From Pomacea canaliculata (taxonomy: Eukaryota; Mollusca; Gastropoda; Architaenioglossa; Ampullariidae), in assembly GCF_003073045.1 (NCBI RefSeq), contig NC_037591.1, positions 21,795,319 to 21,859,318 on the forward strand: a DNA stretch of 64,000 nt, given 5' to 3'. A program made the translations under genes and the position numbers. Below, in pieces: positions 23,124 through 34,027 of the stretch (within the stretch, counting starts at the first letter, position 1; each line of letters starts with the position of its first letter). The notes under the pieces are model-generated. The model was not told the DNA's origin, did no database searches, and was given only the letters and a program-made list of their open reading frames with translations.

Positions 23124-26100
23124 ATTTTACCAAGGAAAAAGTTGTTTGTTTGATAATATATTTTGCTGCTGATTTTCTCAAAAAATATTTGAACAGAAAT
23201 TTTTATAAACTTTCATTTAGCATTTTAAATTAGCCATTTTTTTTTAATAATGAATATATCCGAGCAGATAACTCAGAGAACTGACCACCTATGATCGTGA
23301 CGGCGAAACCAGTAGGATGTGCTGTTTAATGATCAGTTGTACTGTTTCTTGGAAATATAATTGATGTTTATTATTTGTTAGCCAGAATTTCATGTTTTAT
23401 CTCTTAAAACCTACAGTATTCTAAAATTACAAATTTAATTTGTTGCCTTGCAATCAGCTTCTTTAACAAACGGCTAGCAATAAAATTTTGAAATGTGTTA
23501 GTTAGTGGAATGCTAACTTTTTAAAAAAATAAATGATACTACCACTGCGGTGTTCTGATTTTCCTTATTTATCAACATTGATAGTATTAGACGTTTTGTT
23601 GAAATGTTGCAAGCATAATTACACGCGAACACACACACACACTCACAGGCGCTGGAGGGGATTGTCGCTCTTGCGAAGTCAACCACATAATTCCTCACAA
23701 ACCTCAGTGATGTCCTGGCTGACTGTGGGTTTACTGCAATGCCTGTCCGGCTGACAGCCTGGCCCTAGGGAGGGACACGGGAGGCGCATGTACGTGAGAG
23801 GTTTCCGGTGCAAGACACTTCACGTAATCAAAGGCGTGAAGCAAACATGGCGGCGTCGGGTGTGCCGCCTGGCGGCATGTCTGAGCAGCCTCGACCCCTG
23901 GGGACCCCGTGACATTCCAGAAAGGGCCAGACAAGCCGCACCCCTCCCTCAACCCCCCGGTCCAGCAAACCACGGCCGGCAGAAGGTCCGCAGACGAACG
24001 TCGTTTTCGCAATTTGAGTAACGACCAACGGGTGCGATGTTGATGAAGGGATGTTGTTTGTGGGCCGGTCGGACCGACTGATTGCAGGGAAATGTCGGTC
24101 TTGCTGGCCGGCTAATCACCTCGGACGCACTGGCAATGGGGTGGATGCAGAGGTCGGGGATGTTCTGAGTTGTTGTGGAAGTGAGTGGAGGTGAGGGAGA
24201 ATGAACTATTTATAGCTCACAAACATGAGCCCAGAGCGTCTGGAATGTACTAATTAGGACTTATTGTTGTACTACAACGACCGTGACGTCACGTAACACC
24301 CACTGGCTGTCTACCACATCATCGTGCGCGTGTGCGTGTGTGTGTGTGCGTGTTATCTGTCAGTCTTCGTACGTGGGTGTGTGACAGTCTGGTGACAAAA
24401 CAAGAACCGTTCCAATGGTAGCAGAAATCGTTCATGGGAAGTCGCGGTGAAGGTCTGAATGGAAGTCCGCCAACATGTACAGACATTACGCAGACAGACA
24501 ATATTACAGACATATATTACAGACATATTATAGACATATATTACAGACAATATTACAGACATATTATAGACATATATTACAGACAATATAGACAATATTA
24601 CAGACATATTACAGACATATTATAGACATATATTACAGACATATTACAGACAATATTACAGACGTGAAATAAAGACATGTAGATAAGAACATAAAATTCT
24701 TGACAAAGAACTCATTGAACACTGTATCCTTTTATTCTTCATTGTCCTTTTAAATGATATGCTCGTCGTATTGTTCAGAATCTATGAAAAAAAAATCCAA
24801 GAAATTCTTTTAATGACTAACTGGAGAAACTTAAATAAATGTTGATGGTTCCTCTTCGTATGGTCGCTGAATACACCATACAGGTTTACAGCTTTACTTT
24901 GGTGTCACCCACTGAATACGTTTTTGAAAAAAAAAGCTAAAATAACTTCTCCCTTGTCATTTGTTCTTAAAGACGGGAGAGCATCCCTGAACACAGCTTC
25001 TTGCTTTGGCTCGAATTGTTTCAGCCTTGTAATAGCAGAATGCAGCTTCCGGTGTCATGTCTGGCTTTTTGCTTTCACTCGTCTACCGACGCTGAAACGT
25101 CCGTTGCAAAAGACTTGCCAGTCTGAAAAAAGTGGAAATATGAGATCAGCCTAATTAACTTTTCCCCTGTAAAATAGTTCCCTGAGAGCCGGAAAAATGT
25201 CTAGGAAGATTGTGATGCCTTGTGGGTGGTGAAAAGCTAGCATGCTTTCAACAAAACTATATGATTTTTTTTTCTTACTTTCATACACGTAAAGACTTTG
25301 TAGGTACAGGGAGAAAAAAAAAAAGAAAAAGAGAAAAAAGTGTTTCCGGTCAGTCTGCGTGTGACATATGTGTTAAAACAAAAACAAAAATAAAAACAAA
25401 TCAGACGACTAGCGAGCAAAGGTTATCCAGAAATCAAAGAAACAATGAATTTGGAGCAAGGATAACAAAAAAGTACGAAAATGAGTAGTTAATTTTAGAA
25501 AAGAGCCATTGCTCGCAAAACAATAAGTTTTTCGTGGGTTTTTGGTGCACCTATTGCTCTGATCTGATAATTTTGTCGTCTGAGCACGAAGAGTGTAATG
25601 AGAGAACACAATATTATGTGTGTTGGCCTCTTAGAACAAAAAACTATGATGCACTCGGTACTTGACACCAAGTATGTGGGAGGTTATGTGTTCTCGTGAA
25701 ATATAATCCCTAGTTGTCTCTTTTTTTTCTAATTTAACAGCTGCTTCAAAGAATTAATCGTCTGAGTAGATTTCATTAGTTATTTGCTATTCTTTAGTGG
25801 AGTCAGGCACAGAAGCGATTGTTCTAAACTAGAAACCTGTGAAACATCACGTAGTCACATATTTTTCTTCGCCTTATCTTTCTGACCATGAACCCTACCA
25901 TCACCCCTTGCAGAAATTTTGGCATCTAGTAAGATGGAACAAAAGCTAATAGAATTTTTGAATCAAATTATGGGTTAAACTTGTAAATACTGCTGCTGCC
26001 AATAAATAAATACAAAAAAAGAAAGAAAGAAAGAAATTGCCAGACCTGCCAGCAATTCTAGTCATTTAATATGAAGACCTGAGCTTTGTCTATGGCAAAA

Positions 26101-26334
26101 CTTCAATTATTTTGTGAAAAGAAAGAAAAGGCATGCATATGTATGGATTTGGGATTTATTTGATTGTAGAGGCGATGTACGTGAGTGTAAGACACACATG
26201 CTGGACTGCTAAACGCTTGACAGACAGATTTCTGCACGAAACAACCGCTTCAAGATGACCAAACAACTTTCCCAAATTCCACATTCATGTTAGTGGTCTT
26301 TGATGTATTAGAACGGACCAGAAGAGGTAATATT
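23124..26334. other. Intergenic stretch between convergent genes
   Basis: No gene found. It contains a CpG-rich patch (about 23760-24020) with CAAACATGGCGGC, a YY1-like motif; a perfect TGACGTCA at 24284-24291; a GT microsatellite near 24325-24355; the tandem array at 24490-24663; and otherwise A/T-rich sequence. Confidence 0.5.
24490..24663. repeat. ATATTACAGAC tandem array
   Basis: About 174 bases of alternating units built from ATTACAGACAT and ATTATAGACAT, giving an irregular higher-order period. There are no unique spacers, so it is not a CRISPR array. Confidence 0.85.
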
Positions 26335-26340
26335 TTTATT
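26335..26340 (-). promoter_or_regulatory. Poly(A) signal of CRHBP (minus strand)
   Basis: TTTATT on the + strand is AATAAA on the - strand, about 150 bases after the CRHBP stop. Another copy lies at 26155-26160. Confidence 0.5.
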
Positions 26341-26491
26341 CTATTACACCAGAAATTACACAGTTACACAGAATAGAAGAATAACAACGAGGCGACGAAG
26401 ATGATGAAAGGAGGATGGCGATGATGATGAAGAGGAGGAGGAGGAGGAGGTGAGATGTGGAGGACAAAGGTAAAAAGGATTCCTACCAGGT

Positions 26492-26643
26492 CTAGGTGCT
26501 GCACTGCGGGTGTGCGAGGAGGAAGGCCTCCAGTTCCTCACTAGAGGGCGGGCTGACTTCAAAACGCAAAGAGTTGAAGAAGAGTCCGCTGGAATGGAGG
26601 CTGACGGCGGAGTTGCCGCATCCAAGGGTCACTGAGCGACGCG
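26492..26643 (-). CDS. CRHBP: CRHBP terminal exon
   Basis: It encodes RRSVTLGCGNSAVSLHSSGL and FFNSLRFEVSPPSSEELEAF, with the last two family cysteines, and ends LAHPQCST before TAG (26494-26492). The acceptor GGTGGCAG follows a T run. Confidence 0.9.
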
Positions 26644-29600
26644 CTGCCACCGGAGGATTTAAAAAAAAACACATTAGCTTCCTTCAACAGCTTTTATCAT
26701 TCTATCATTCAGTAGTGCGATGCATTTGTTTATTTTCTTGTCACTAGTGCCAGACGTTGTTTACCAAAGACTGGGTAAATACCCCTTTCCATTCTCGAAA
26801 TACAAACATGCAAACACTATCATACTCAGGTCACGGCCAGTAACAGACAAATCAGAGTTGAACATGAATATATTTGTGTTTTTTTTTTTTATTTGATTTC
26901 CTTCTGTGCATGTATTTGTAGGCGTGTGTGTGCTGAGAACAGAAGAAGAATTTAAGCAGAATTGTAGACAAAGTAACTTTTGCTGAGCTTTACTCAGTCA
27001 CTAGAATAAAATTGCACCTTCATTAGTCCAGTTCAAGAAACTACAATTATTCAGATATCATTCTCTCTCTTTCTCTCTCGCAAACTAAATCACAGCAAGC
27101 ACCCGAAGTTAAGCAAAGGGTTGAGCATGGGATGAGACCACGAACTTGCATTACTGGACTGATTTTTTCCAGTGAACTACTAAAAAGAGGCATGCTACTA
27201 CAAAGCTTCGGTTTAGTCACATTTTTGTTTAGGCTTGCCGAGACTAACAGCGGAGAACTTCACAAGAGGCTAAGCGTTGGTCTTGGCAGACAGACAGCAA
27301 TCCACCTATACAAGTCTATGATGAGACCGAGGAAGCAAAGGATTACTGCAAGTGGGACCCATCTGAGCTCATGCATTGAAGCTAGAGGGCGAAACAGGTT
27401 CCATGGTCTGCCTGAAGTCTCAGAGTTAGCCGGAACGCCTCGACATAGTTCAGCACACCAAAGGTTAGGCAGGGTAAGGCCGTATTTTGGACACATCATT
27501 TTGCAGGCACCTCCTCCCACGATACAATCTAATTAACTCTTTGAACCACAAACAACTGACTCCTTGCCATCAGTTTGACGAGCGGTCAGCAGCAGGCAGA
27601 ATCGACAGACGTCAGGGACTGGGTGGGGGTACCGGTAAAGATTAAAACATGACAGGATATTGTTTGTGTTTTTTTTTCTCTCAGCCTTTTATGGTCAAGT
27701 TTTAAATTGGTGTGGGCGGCACACACAGCAGGAAGGATGTCTGGCTTGATGGCAGGTTCAGGGGTTGAGTGGCGGTTGTGTTTGCCTTTTTGCTAAGACA
27801 ATATGTTTGATGTCGGCTGAAAAGACTTTTTCCCCCATCTTCATTGTTACCATGCTAGCTTGTTTGTCTGTACGCCTGCCTGTCTGAATTTTGTTAGTTT
27901 CTTTTTTTCCTATCATTTGCTCCCTCACTCACTTAACCACCCACTCATTCATTCAACCAAACACCTACCTTCCTTCTTTTTTCTCCCCTCACCCCCACAC
28001 ATTATTTATTAAAGTGATTCACCTGTGATTATCATCAAGAGGAAATTTTACAGAACTGTCCTCAGGACTTGCAATTTCCACATCGAGACTTTTTTGTAAT
28101 TAATTATTTCTTGCAACGAAATGATAGGCAGGGCTACTTTCCTTTCTAAGCCCTCCCTCCTCATTCAACTTTTTCTCGTAGAATACAGACCTGGTTTAGA
28201 ACGAACACCACAAAAGCCCATCGCAACATCGAAGTCGCTCGTGTCCAGTCCCTGGCCGAAGCTTAGAGCTGCGTAATCTGCTCCCAGTGGTCCTGCGCAC
28301 TAGAGGTGAGAGGTCAGGGTTCATGAACACGAGCATGATGTCATTTATTACTGTCATTACTGCTCTTGCACACACAAACACAGACACCATCATTCGAGCA
28401 AACCAATGCTTATTGACAGATGTAAAGATGAGTTCACAGTCTACCTGTTAACATCTGATCACAGACCAGTTCCCAGTTTCGGCCATGCGCGATTTCTCTT
28501 CATCAAGCGTGGGTTGATTGGTTATTCAGGACCAAGTCTTGCAAGGTCCAGCAGTATAAAGAGCAGGTGTGTGTATTTTGGTGTTTAAAAGGTCATTACA
28601 AGTTTTTATTGTTTCTAGAGAATTTTACTAAAGTTATACACCATCGTAGTTTGGCTTTCTTGCTTCACAATCAAAGCTTTTTTCAGGTCAGTCTCCGCCA
28701 TCTTCAAATTAGTTTATTTGACAGCAACATACAGTTAGTTCACCGTTTCTATGTCTCTGTCTCTTTCCACTTAAATTCACTGACATCCTGTCTCTGTCTC
28801 TCTACACTTACATTCACTGACAGCCTATCTCTGCGCGTGCGCACGCTTCCGGTCTCCGAGGCAACGCCGATGTTGGCTGACAGCAGAAGTACGTTGACCG
28901 GAAACACGATCTGTATCGTACAGTTGCGCCGAAAGCCGAAATTCTTGAGACTGAAGACGGTTGCCTCAAAAGGAGCCAAAGCGTTGCAAGCTGCAAAGGT
29001 TCAAGAAAATGCTGTGACTTGCTGATAAACAAATTTGAACAAGACTGCTGGGTTCAAGTAGTTCAGATAGGAAAATCAGTAAAGTTTGACGATGTGACAA
29101 TTATTATTATACTTTAATAATGCTAACTAACCTTTAAGATAATGTGAAAGTATCTAAATATCTTAATCTGGGTACTTGAAATGTTACCAACGTTTCTAGT
29201 TATCTAGAGAAGACTGATTGTCATGATAAAATATGCTCACGTTGGAAATTCTGGATGAAGCGAACTCTGACCCGGAAGCCTTGACCCGGGCGGGGCACGC
29301 GGAACTGCAGGTTTGCGACGTTCTGTGATGCCGTGTATATGCGGGCAGGTGCGTCTGCTCCACAGAATGTTTGGTACTGGCCTCAAATCCACCCGGGATG
29401 TCTAGTGAACTAGGGAACAACTGGCCCTGAAGTTCCCAGCCGTCCACCACCTGAATGAAAGCACGCGCCAGAGTGGAAGCATTGAAATACTGGATTGAAG
29501 ATTCTCCATCAGAAAGACTTTCAAAACTTTATTTGTAAACTTTATTTGTAAACTTTATTTGTAAACAAAGTTTTATTGCACACAATGAGAACAACTTTGT

Positions 29601-32099
29601 CTTCCCTTTAATTCTCTGACCTGAAGATCCAATGGATTCATTTAAAAATAACGAGTAACTTCTGTTAAATTCTAAATATCAATCATTTCTACCAATCGCA
29701 CATAATATTTACATTCATCTACCTCAAACACCTGATATTTGATTCATAATGACTAAATTAAAGAAGAAATGTACCCAATGCCTATATCTCTAGCAAAAAG
29801 TGTAAACGGAGTTCCAGCTTCTATAACGAGAGATTTGCCGTGTTTAAAAATTAGCTTCACTAATGTACAAAAAGTGATAGACAAGCTTTTTTTTTTTTAC
29901 CGTGAAAAGTCCACCACCTTCGCAGTCTATATCAAACTCCATGATTTCAAATTCCACTAATTTGTCCACGTCCGCTATAAGGTACAGGCTGCACACTGCG
30001 TCACTTCCGGAAGAGGTAAACCAATATTCGCCAGGCTCTCCCGTCATCTCGATGCATTCTGTTGAAAGAAGAAATATTTTATGCCGGAGGCTAGTTTGTT
30101 GGGAGTTTGGAGAAAATAATTATTTTGCCACAGCCTGCATTACAGAAAGTAGTGCTTGCTTAGAGAGGAGCACAAGGAGTCCCAGTAGCCTAGACAGTGA
30201 AACATTAGCTGACAAGAGATGCAACTAAGGTAATAAACAAAAAGTTTGAAATAAACCGGAACTACCTGATCTGGTGACCTATCACAAGACAAAATGGGTG
30301 TTGGTGAATCCTTAAATAAAATAAATAAACTAACAGTGACGAACACAAACAATGGTTTAATTTTTGTTTTTCACTGCGATAACACTATTGAATAAGGTTT
30401 CTTACCTTTGTTCTTGTGTACTCTGTCTGTCTGTCTGTTTGTTTGTCTGTCTATCCCTTTACGTATTCTCTCTCATTCAAACATACATACCTACATATCT
30501 TGTCACATATATGCACGTACGTACAAGAACACAAACACACAAACCTACCAATACTTCGATCGCCATTTTTAGTTTCCCTTTTATGTCTATCCAGGAGATC
30601 GCGAGCCTGAAAAATAAATAAATAACTAAATAAATAAACAGTAATCATCACTACTGAAAAGATCATTCTTCAAATGACATTCAATAGGTCTGGCAAATCT
30701 TTGTACCACCTTCCTGTCAATAATTGCTTGACATAGTCTCATTGAAAATGTGTGTTCGATTCTTTGAGGAACTAATTACACAAACTCATCGTTGAACGTG
30801 AGTTATATTCAACGTGTTTGCGTGGAAGCAAACAGTAAGAGAACAGGTGAAGCCAAGCTTAGGTCCCTTTCCTGACCCACTCTTCACGCACTTACGCACG
30901 CATGCGCACAACAGACAACACAGCCACCTCCGCCTTTCGAGAAGAATCCAGTCCACCAACTCGCGGTCTACCGAGATTCATTATCAAAGAACCTAACTTT
31001 TAATTTGTCAACCTTTTGCTGATATATATATATATTTGTTTGGTCAGCGCCGTCTTTGTTTCCGCCACAGACGAATTGTGCGAAACACGAGCGAAGCTGG
31101 AAGTCGAGGCTGATGGCGGAAGTAGAATCAGTCTGCGCCATATTGTGTGCATCCCACCCGTCGCGCCGCGAGACACAATGGCTTCCGCCGAGACGTTAAT
31201 TAAAAAACTGCTAACGAACACGCTTGTGTTCATGTTCCTTCTGGTCTGCTGCCTGTCACCAATACCCACCACCAGACCAGTGGGGTTGTAGGGTATTCAC
31301 TGTTTGTCAGCAATGACTGGTTACTGGAAATCTCAGTAATTACTGGAAAGTAAGTTTGTGCCGTCCAAATGTAGGGAACTCGTTTTTGGGGACTCATCAT
31401 AATGATTTGGGAAAGAGAATGACTGAGTAGTTGGAGGCCTGGGCCGCACACAGTAGTCGGTTCGAAACCTGAATGGCGCAGCTTACTTACTATGGACAGG
31501 GTACTTAACATTCTGTGTTTGAGGAAGGTATATTGGCGAGGAAGGGAAGACGGAGAACCGCCTTCACAAAGAACTGCCCCCGAGATAAGTGAAGCCTTTA
31601 ACACCTCACTCATCAACGACTGAGAAGTTACAAGACTTATTTTTTAACTCCACAGTTGTTTAAAATCACATTGTTCAGGTCACAGAAAAAGTTTTCAAGA
31701 AACAAAATATGAAGAGATTCAGAGAGAGAGTTTGAATCCTTGGCAACCAGCTCATTTTCTGTTTTGAGTTATCATTGTGTCCCTCTGCGAGGCGAGGTGA
31801 CGTGAGATGGCAGATGATATGTCAGGAGATTCTCGAGGTGTCGTTGATGCCAAAAGTCAACCCACGTTAGCCTCGTAATTCTGCATCACGTAGTCACGTT
31901 GTCCTGACGTCCTCAGCATTTCACAACGGGACTTCTGTTGTTTTTCGAAAAATGGATCAGTCGTCATGGTCTGAGCGGGGGTGATTGATGAAGTGGTGGT
32001 GGTGGTGGCGGCGGCGGTGGTGATGGTGGTGGTGGGTGTAGGGATGGGAAACGGGAGCTGTATCAAAGCTGAAAGAAATAATGCCAAATGATACTTCAT
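26492..32099 (-). CDS. CRHBP: Corticotropin-releasing-hormone-binding protein
   Basis: Seven exons on the - strand (32099-31866, 30606-30549, 30058-29901, 29450-29241, 28990-28812, 28299-28191, 26643-26492) join with matching phases and encode about 366 residues. The family is a secreted glycoprotein that binds and sequesters CRH/urocortin-type (in invertebrates DH44-type) peptides. The protein has a signal peptide (MKYHLALFLSALIQLPF), a Thr/Pro-rich linker absent from vertebrate CRHBP, and then two CUB-like halves. All ten family cysteines are present in order: ECIEM, AVCSLY, DIDCEG, TFCGAD, PCNAL, RNCTI, NCAGP, GFCGV, LGCGN and PQCST. Anchor matches include DIDCEGG, VVDGWELQGQLFPSS and the ASQNVANLQFRVPRPGQGF block. 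One base is missing in exon 4 (about 29375-29386). With it restored, the phase into exon 5 and the family length both fit, so an assembly indel is the simplest explanation, though a real lesion is possible. An unpaired extra Cys lies in the linker (KSRCEML). Confidence 0.93.
27095..27330 (+). mobile_element. Possible 5S-rRNA-derived SINE, copy A
   Basis: Inside the last CRHBP intron. The head contains CACCCGAAGTTAAGCA, then GGGTTGAGCATGGGATGAG and ACC, in the order and spacing of the 3' half of 5S rRNA (internal promoter element and box C). A body shared with a second copy at 43165-43395 follows, with landmarks ACGAACTTG, ATTACTGGACTG, GCCGAGACTAACAGCG and AAGCGTTGGTCTTGGCAGAC. The shared body is about 80 per cent identical by eye. 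Confidence 0.5.
28191..28299 (-). CDS. CRHBP: CRHBP exon 6
   Basis: It encodes CAGPLGADYAALSFGQGLDT and SDFDVAMGFCGVRSKP, with two family cysteines. The phase 0 entry and phase 1 exit fit exons 5 and 7. Confidence 0.9.
28812..28990 (-). CDS. CRHBP: CRHBP exon 5
   Basis: The acceptor CCTTTGCAG and consensus donor GTAAGT bound 179 nt. It encodes CNALAPFEATVFSLKNFGFR and RNCTIQIVFPVNVLLLSANI, with two family cysteines. Confidence 0.92.
29241..29450 (-). CDS. CRHBP: CRHBP exon 4, one base short
   Basis: It starts VVDGWELQGQLFPSSLDIPG in phase 0. From about 29386 onward the family match continues in another frame (QYQTFCGADAPARIYTASQN, then VANLQFRVPRPGQGFRVRV). The exon is 210 nt, and exon 5 needs an entry phase equal to 211 nt. 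The donor is GTGAGC. Confidence 0.88.
29527..29565. repeat. Three 13-bp direct repeats
   Basis: CTTTATTTGTAAA occurs three times head to tail in CRHBP intron 3. Confidence 0.9.
29901..30058 (-). CDS. CRHBP: CRHBP exon 3 (first CUB-like half)
   Basis: It encodes ECIEMTGEPGEYWFTSSGSD, then AVCSLYLIADVDKLVEFEIM and EFDIDCEGGGLFT, with three of the ten family cysteines. Borders are TTTCAACAG and GTAAAA. Confidence 0.92.
30549..30606 (-). CDS. CRHBP: CRHBP exon 2
   Basis: A 58-nt exon with a polypyrimidine acceptor (TTTATTTTTCAG) and a GTAGGT donor. It encodes ARDLLDRHKRETKNGDRSIG, matching the basic stretch before the first family cysteine. It is the only segment found that converts phase 0 to phase 1 as needed. 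Confidence 0.85.
31405..31622 (+). mobile_element. tRNA-derived SINE, copy 2 (diverged)
   Basis: An A-box-like TGACTGAGTAGTTGGAG and a B box GGTTCGAAACC (31459-31469) are followed by the same body landmarks as copy 1 (CCCCCGAGATAAGTGAAG, then CACCTCACTCATCAACGAC). It lies in CRHBP intron 1. Confidence 0.65.
31866..32099 (-). CDS. CRHBP: CRHBP exon 1 (signal peptide and Thr-rich linker)
   Basis: The ATG at 32099-32097 starts a clear signal peptide. A Thr-rich tract follows, encoded by the GGT-type repeat at 31992-32036, and then DPFFEKQQKSRCEML. The donor AAC/GTGGGT is phase 0, as exon 2 requires. Confidence 0.85.
31992..32036. repeat. GGT/GCG trinucleotide tract inside CRHBP exon 1
   Basis: An imperfect GGT repeat on the + strand encodes the Thr/Ala-rich linker on the - strand. 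Length variation would change the linker in units of one residue. Confidence 0.85.
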
Positions 32100-32540
32100 C
32101 GCAGACGGTCAAAGTAAGAAGAGCTGCCTCCCGCGGCTGCTGTATCTCAGAGATCAAACAAACATGCACGCCCACTTTCCTGTCAATTATCGTAGAGAGC
32201 AGCGAGACCTAACACTAGGAGCACCCGGCCATCGCTGGCTTTCGTGGTTTATGTAAATGGTTTCCTCTGCTTGACACTCGATCGAGACGAGGACCTTTCC
32301 CAGAGGATTTGTTAGAGTCCGTTTAATGTCAAACCGAATTAATTGAATGCGGCAGAAACGCTCCTCCCTAATCACAAGCTTGGTCCGCAAGACATTTTGT
32401 GATGCCTGTGTGGGCGGTGCATTACATCCAGAAAAACTCAGTTTCCTTTGGCAATCACTGGTAATTTTTTTATTGTGATGTGGGTTACTTTAATTTACAT
32501 AGACTATATCAATAAAGTAAACCATGATATAATATAAATA

Positions 32541-32546
32541 ATGATA

Positions 32547-32579
<33 letters not shown>

Positions 32580-32589
32580 TTGATGATGT

Positions 32590-32639
<50 letters not shown>
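32541..32639. repeat. GAT microsatellite
   Basis: About 100 bases of GAT repeats with two GTT interruptions. It lies between the CRHBP start codon and its promoter candidate, so probably in a 5' UTR intron. Confidence 0.9.
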
Positions 32640-32640
<1 letters not shown>

Positions 32641-33969
32641 AGCAGCCAGTGAAGCATGTAAGTTAGAAGACTTTAAAACGTGTTAGAAGCCAGTGAAACA
32701 TGTTAGCAGACTGGTTGCTTAAAGGTTGATTGATAATTTGGTCGATTTTCAGACATACTGACGGAATGGATGAACGAATAAACAAAGAAATAAAAGATTG
32801 AAAGAAAGGAGAGAGAAGCGGATAAGTTTAAAGTAAAGAGACAATTACATAACTAACAAACGATGTAAAAGAAGGATATACAAAAATAGAACTGGGAGAC
32901 TGACAGGTAGGATCGCTGTCTGCAAATGTCAGAAATAGCTAAATAGCAAAAATATCAAAATTTTTAGTAATCTGTTGCTAAAACTGTGACAACGACATTT
33001 TGCTGTGAAATCAATGCATCACATGCACTCAGCCGGAAAGTAGGAAAGCCAGTGCAAACCTGACAAAACTTGCTCCGTCACCCCATCACTGGCGGCCTGT
33101 GAAAGCCACCCCGTAAAGTGGTGAGAACTACTCACAAAGAGACAGGACTACATGGCACTGGTCCTGTCTCAATCGACTCTTTCTGGTGAACAGGGAGACC
33201 CTCACGAGGTGACAAGATGTCCAACACACAGCTCTCCGCCAGGAGGAGACTCATTAGCGACCATTGCTTGTAACGTGGGACAGTTACCTTAATGGAGACA
33301 GACTGGAGTAAGGGTAGGGAGAAAGGGGATGGGCTGTTAGGTTTTCATACAAAAAATCAGTCAACCATACAATCAGACAGTCAGACTAGATTTTTAGACA
33401 GACAAGCAGTCAACTATTAAATCCCACAAGCACTCAGACGACCAGATAGACAAGCAGGCAGTAAACTTGTCAATCAAGCAAGACGTGCAGACAAAATAAA
33501 TAAAAAATTTAAAAAAAACCAGTCAGCCACATCAGTGGACGTGCAGATAACCAAGTGGTTGAAAGGCAGACTAGTAGAGAAACAGCAATTAGCCAACAAG
33601 TTGAGTTTTATTATAAATTTTTATGTGAAGAAATTGCATTCTTCCATGTGTTGTATGCGGGGGCCTGCGTATGTGTGAGATAACAGTGTCTGAAAAAGAT
33701 AACATCGCCAGTATCTGATCACTTGGTTATTTCTAACTTGTCTTTATAACATTTTCTCGGAAATGTCGATCTCCAAGTCTTCTGCGAGGATCGCTAAGTA
33801 CTGAATTTGCGATTAAATCCACCTACACCCAGAATTAGTTTTCTAATTTTAGTGGGGAAAGAAACAGACAGGAAGGAGAGAGAGGAAGAGAATGAAAAAA
33901 AGGCGATCATTAGGTCTTATTCTTTCCTAGCAGAAAACTCGCCAGGGATTCATTTAGCAACGAGAATTG

Positions 33970-34027
33970 TTTATAGAATAACGAACGAGTTCGTTACTGT
34001 CAGATGACGTCAAAGGCGCTGACGTCA
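33970..34027 (-). promoter_or_regulatory. CRHBP: Promoter candidate of CRHBP: two CREs and a TATA box
   Basis: Two perfect CRE palindromes (TGACGTCA at 34020-34027 and 34005-34012) are followed, in the minus direction, by TATAAA at 33975-33970. This order (CRE, CRE, TATA) predicts transcription starting near 33940, about 1.85 kb before the CRHBP start codon. A 5' UTR intron ending at the AG about 27 bases before the ATG is possible. Known CRHBP promoters in vertebrates respond to cAMP. The link to this gene is positional inference. Confidence 0.5.

Noticed and set aside
24490..24663. CRISPR-like repeat array
   Set aside because: There are no unique spacers, the units are about 11 bases, and the sequence is from an animal.
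31016..31291. Plus-strand open frame with a signal-like start and a hydrophobic end
   Set aside because: It lies in CRHBP intron 1, begins in a TA repeat, and shows no splice or domain support; the CpG content is its only notable feature.
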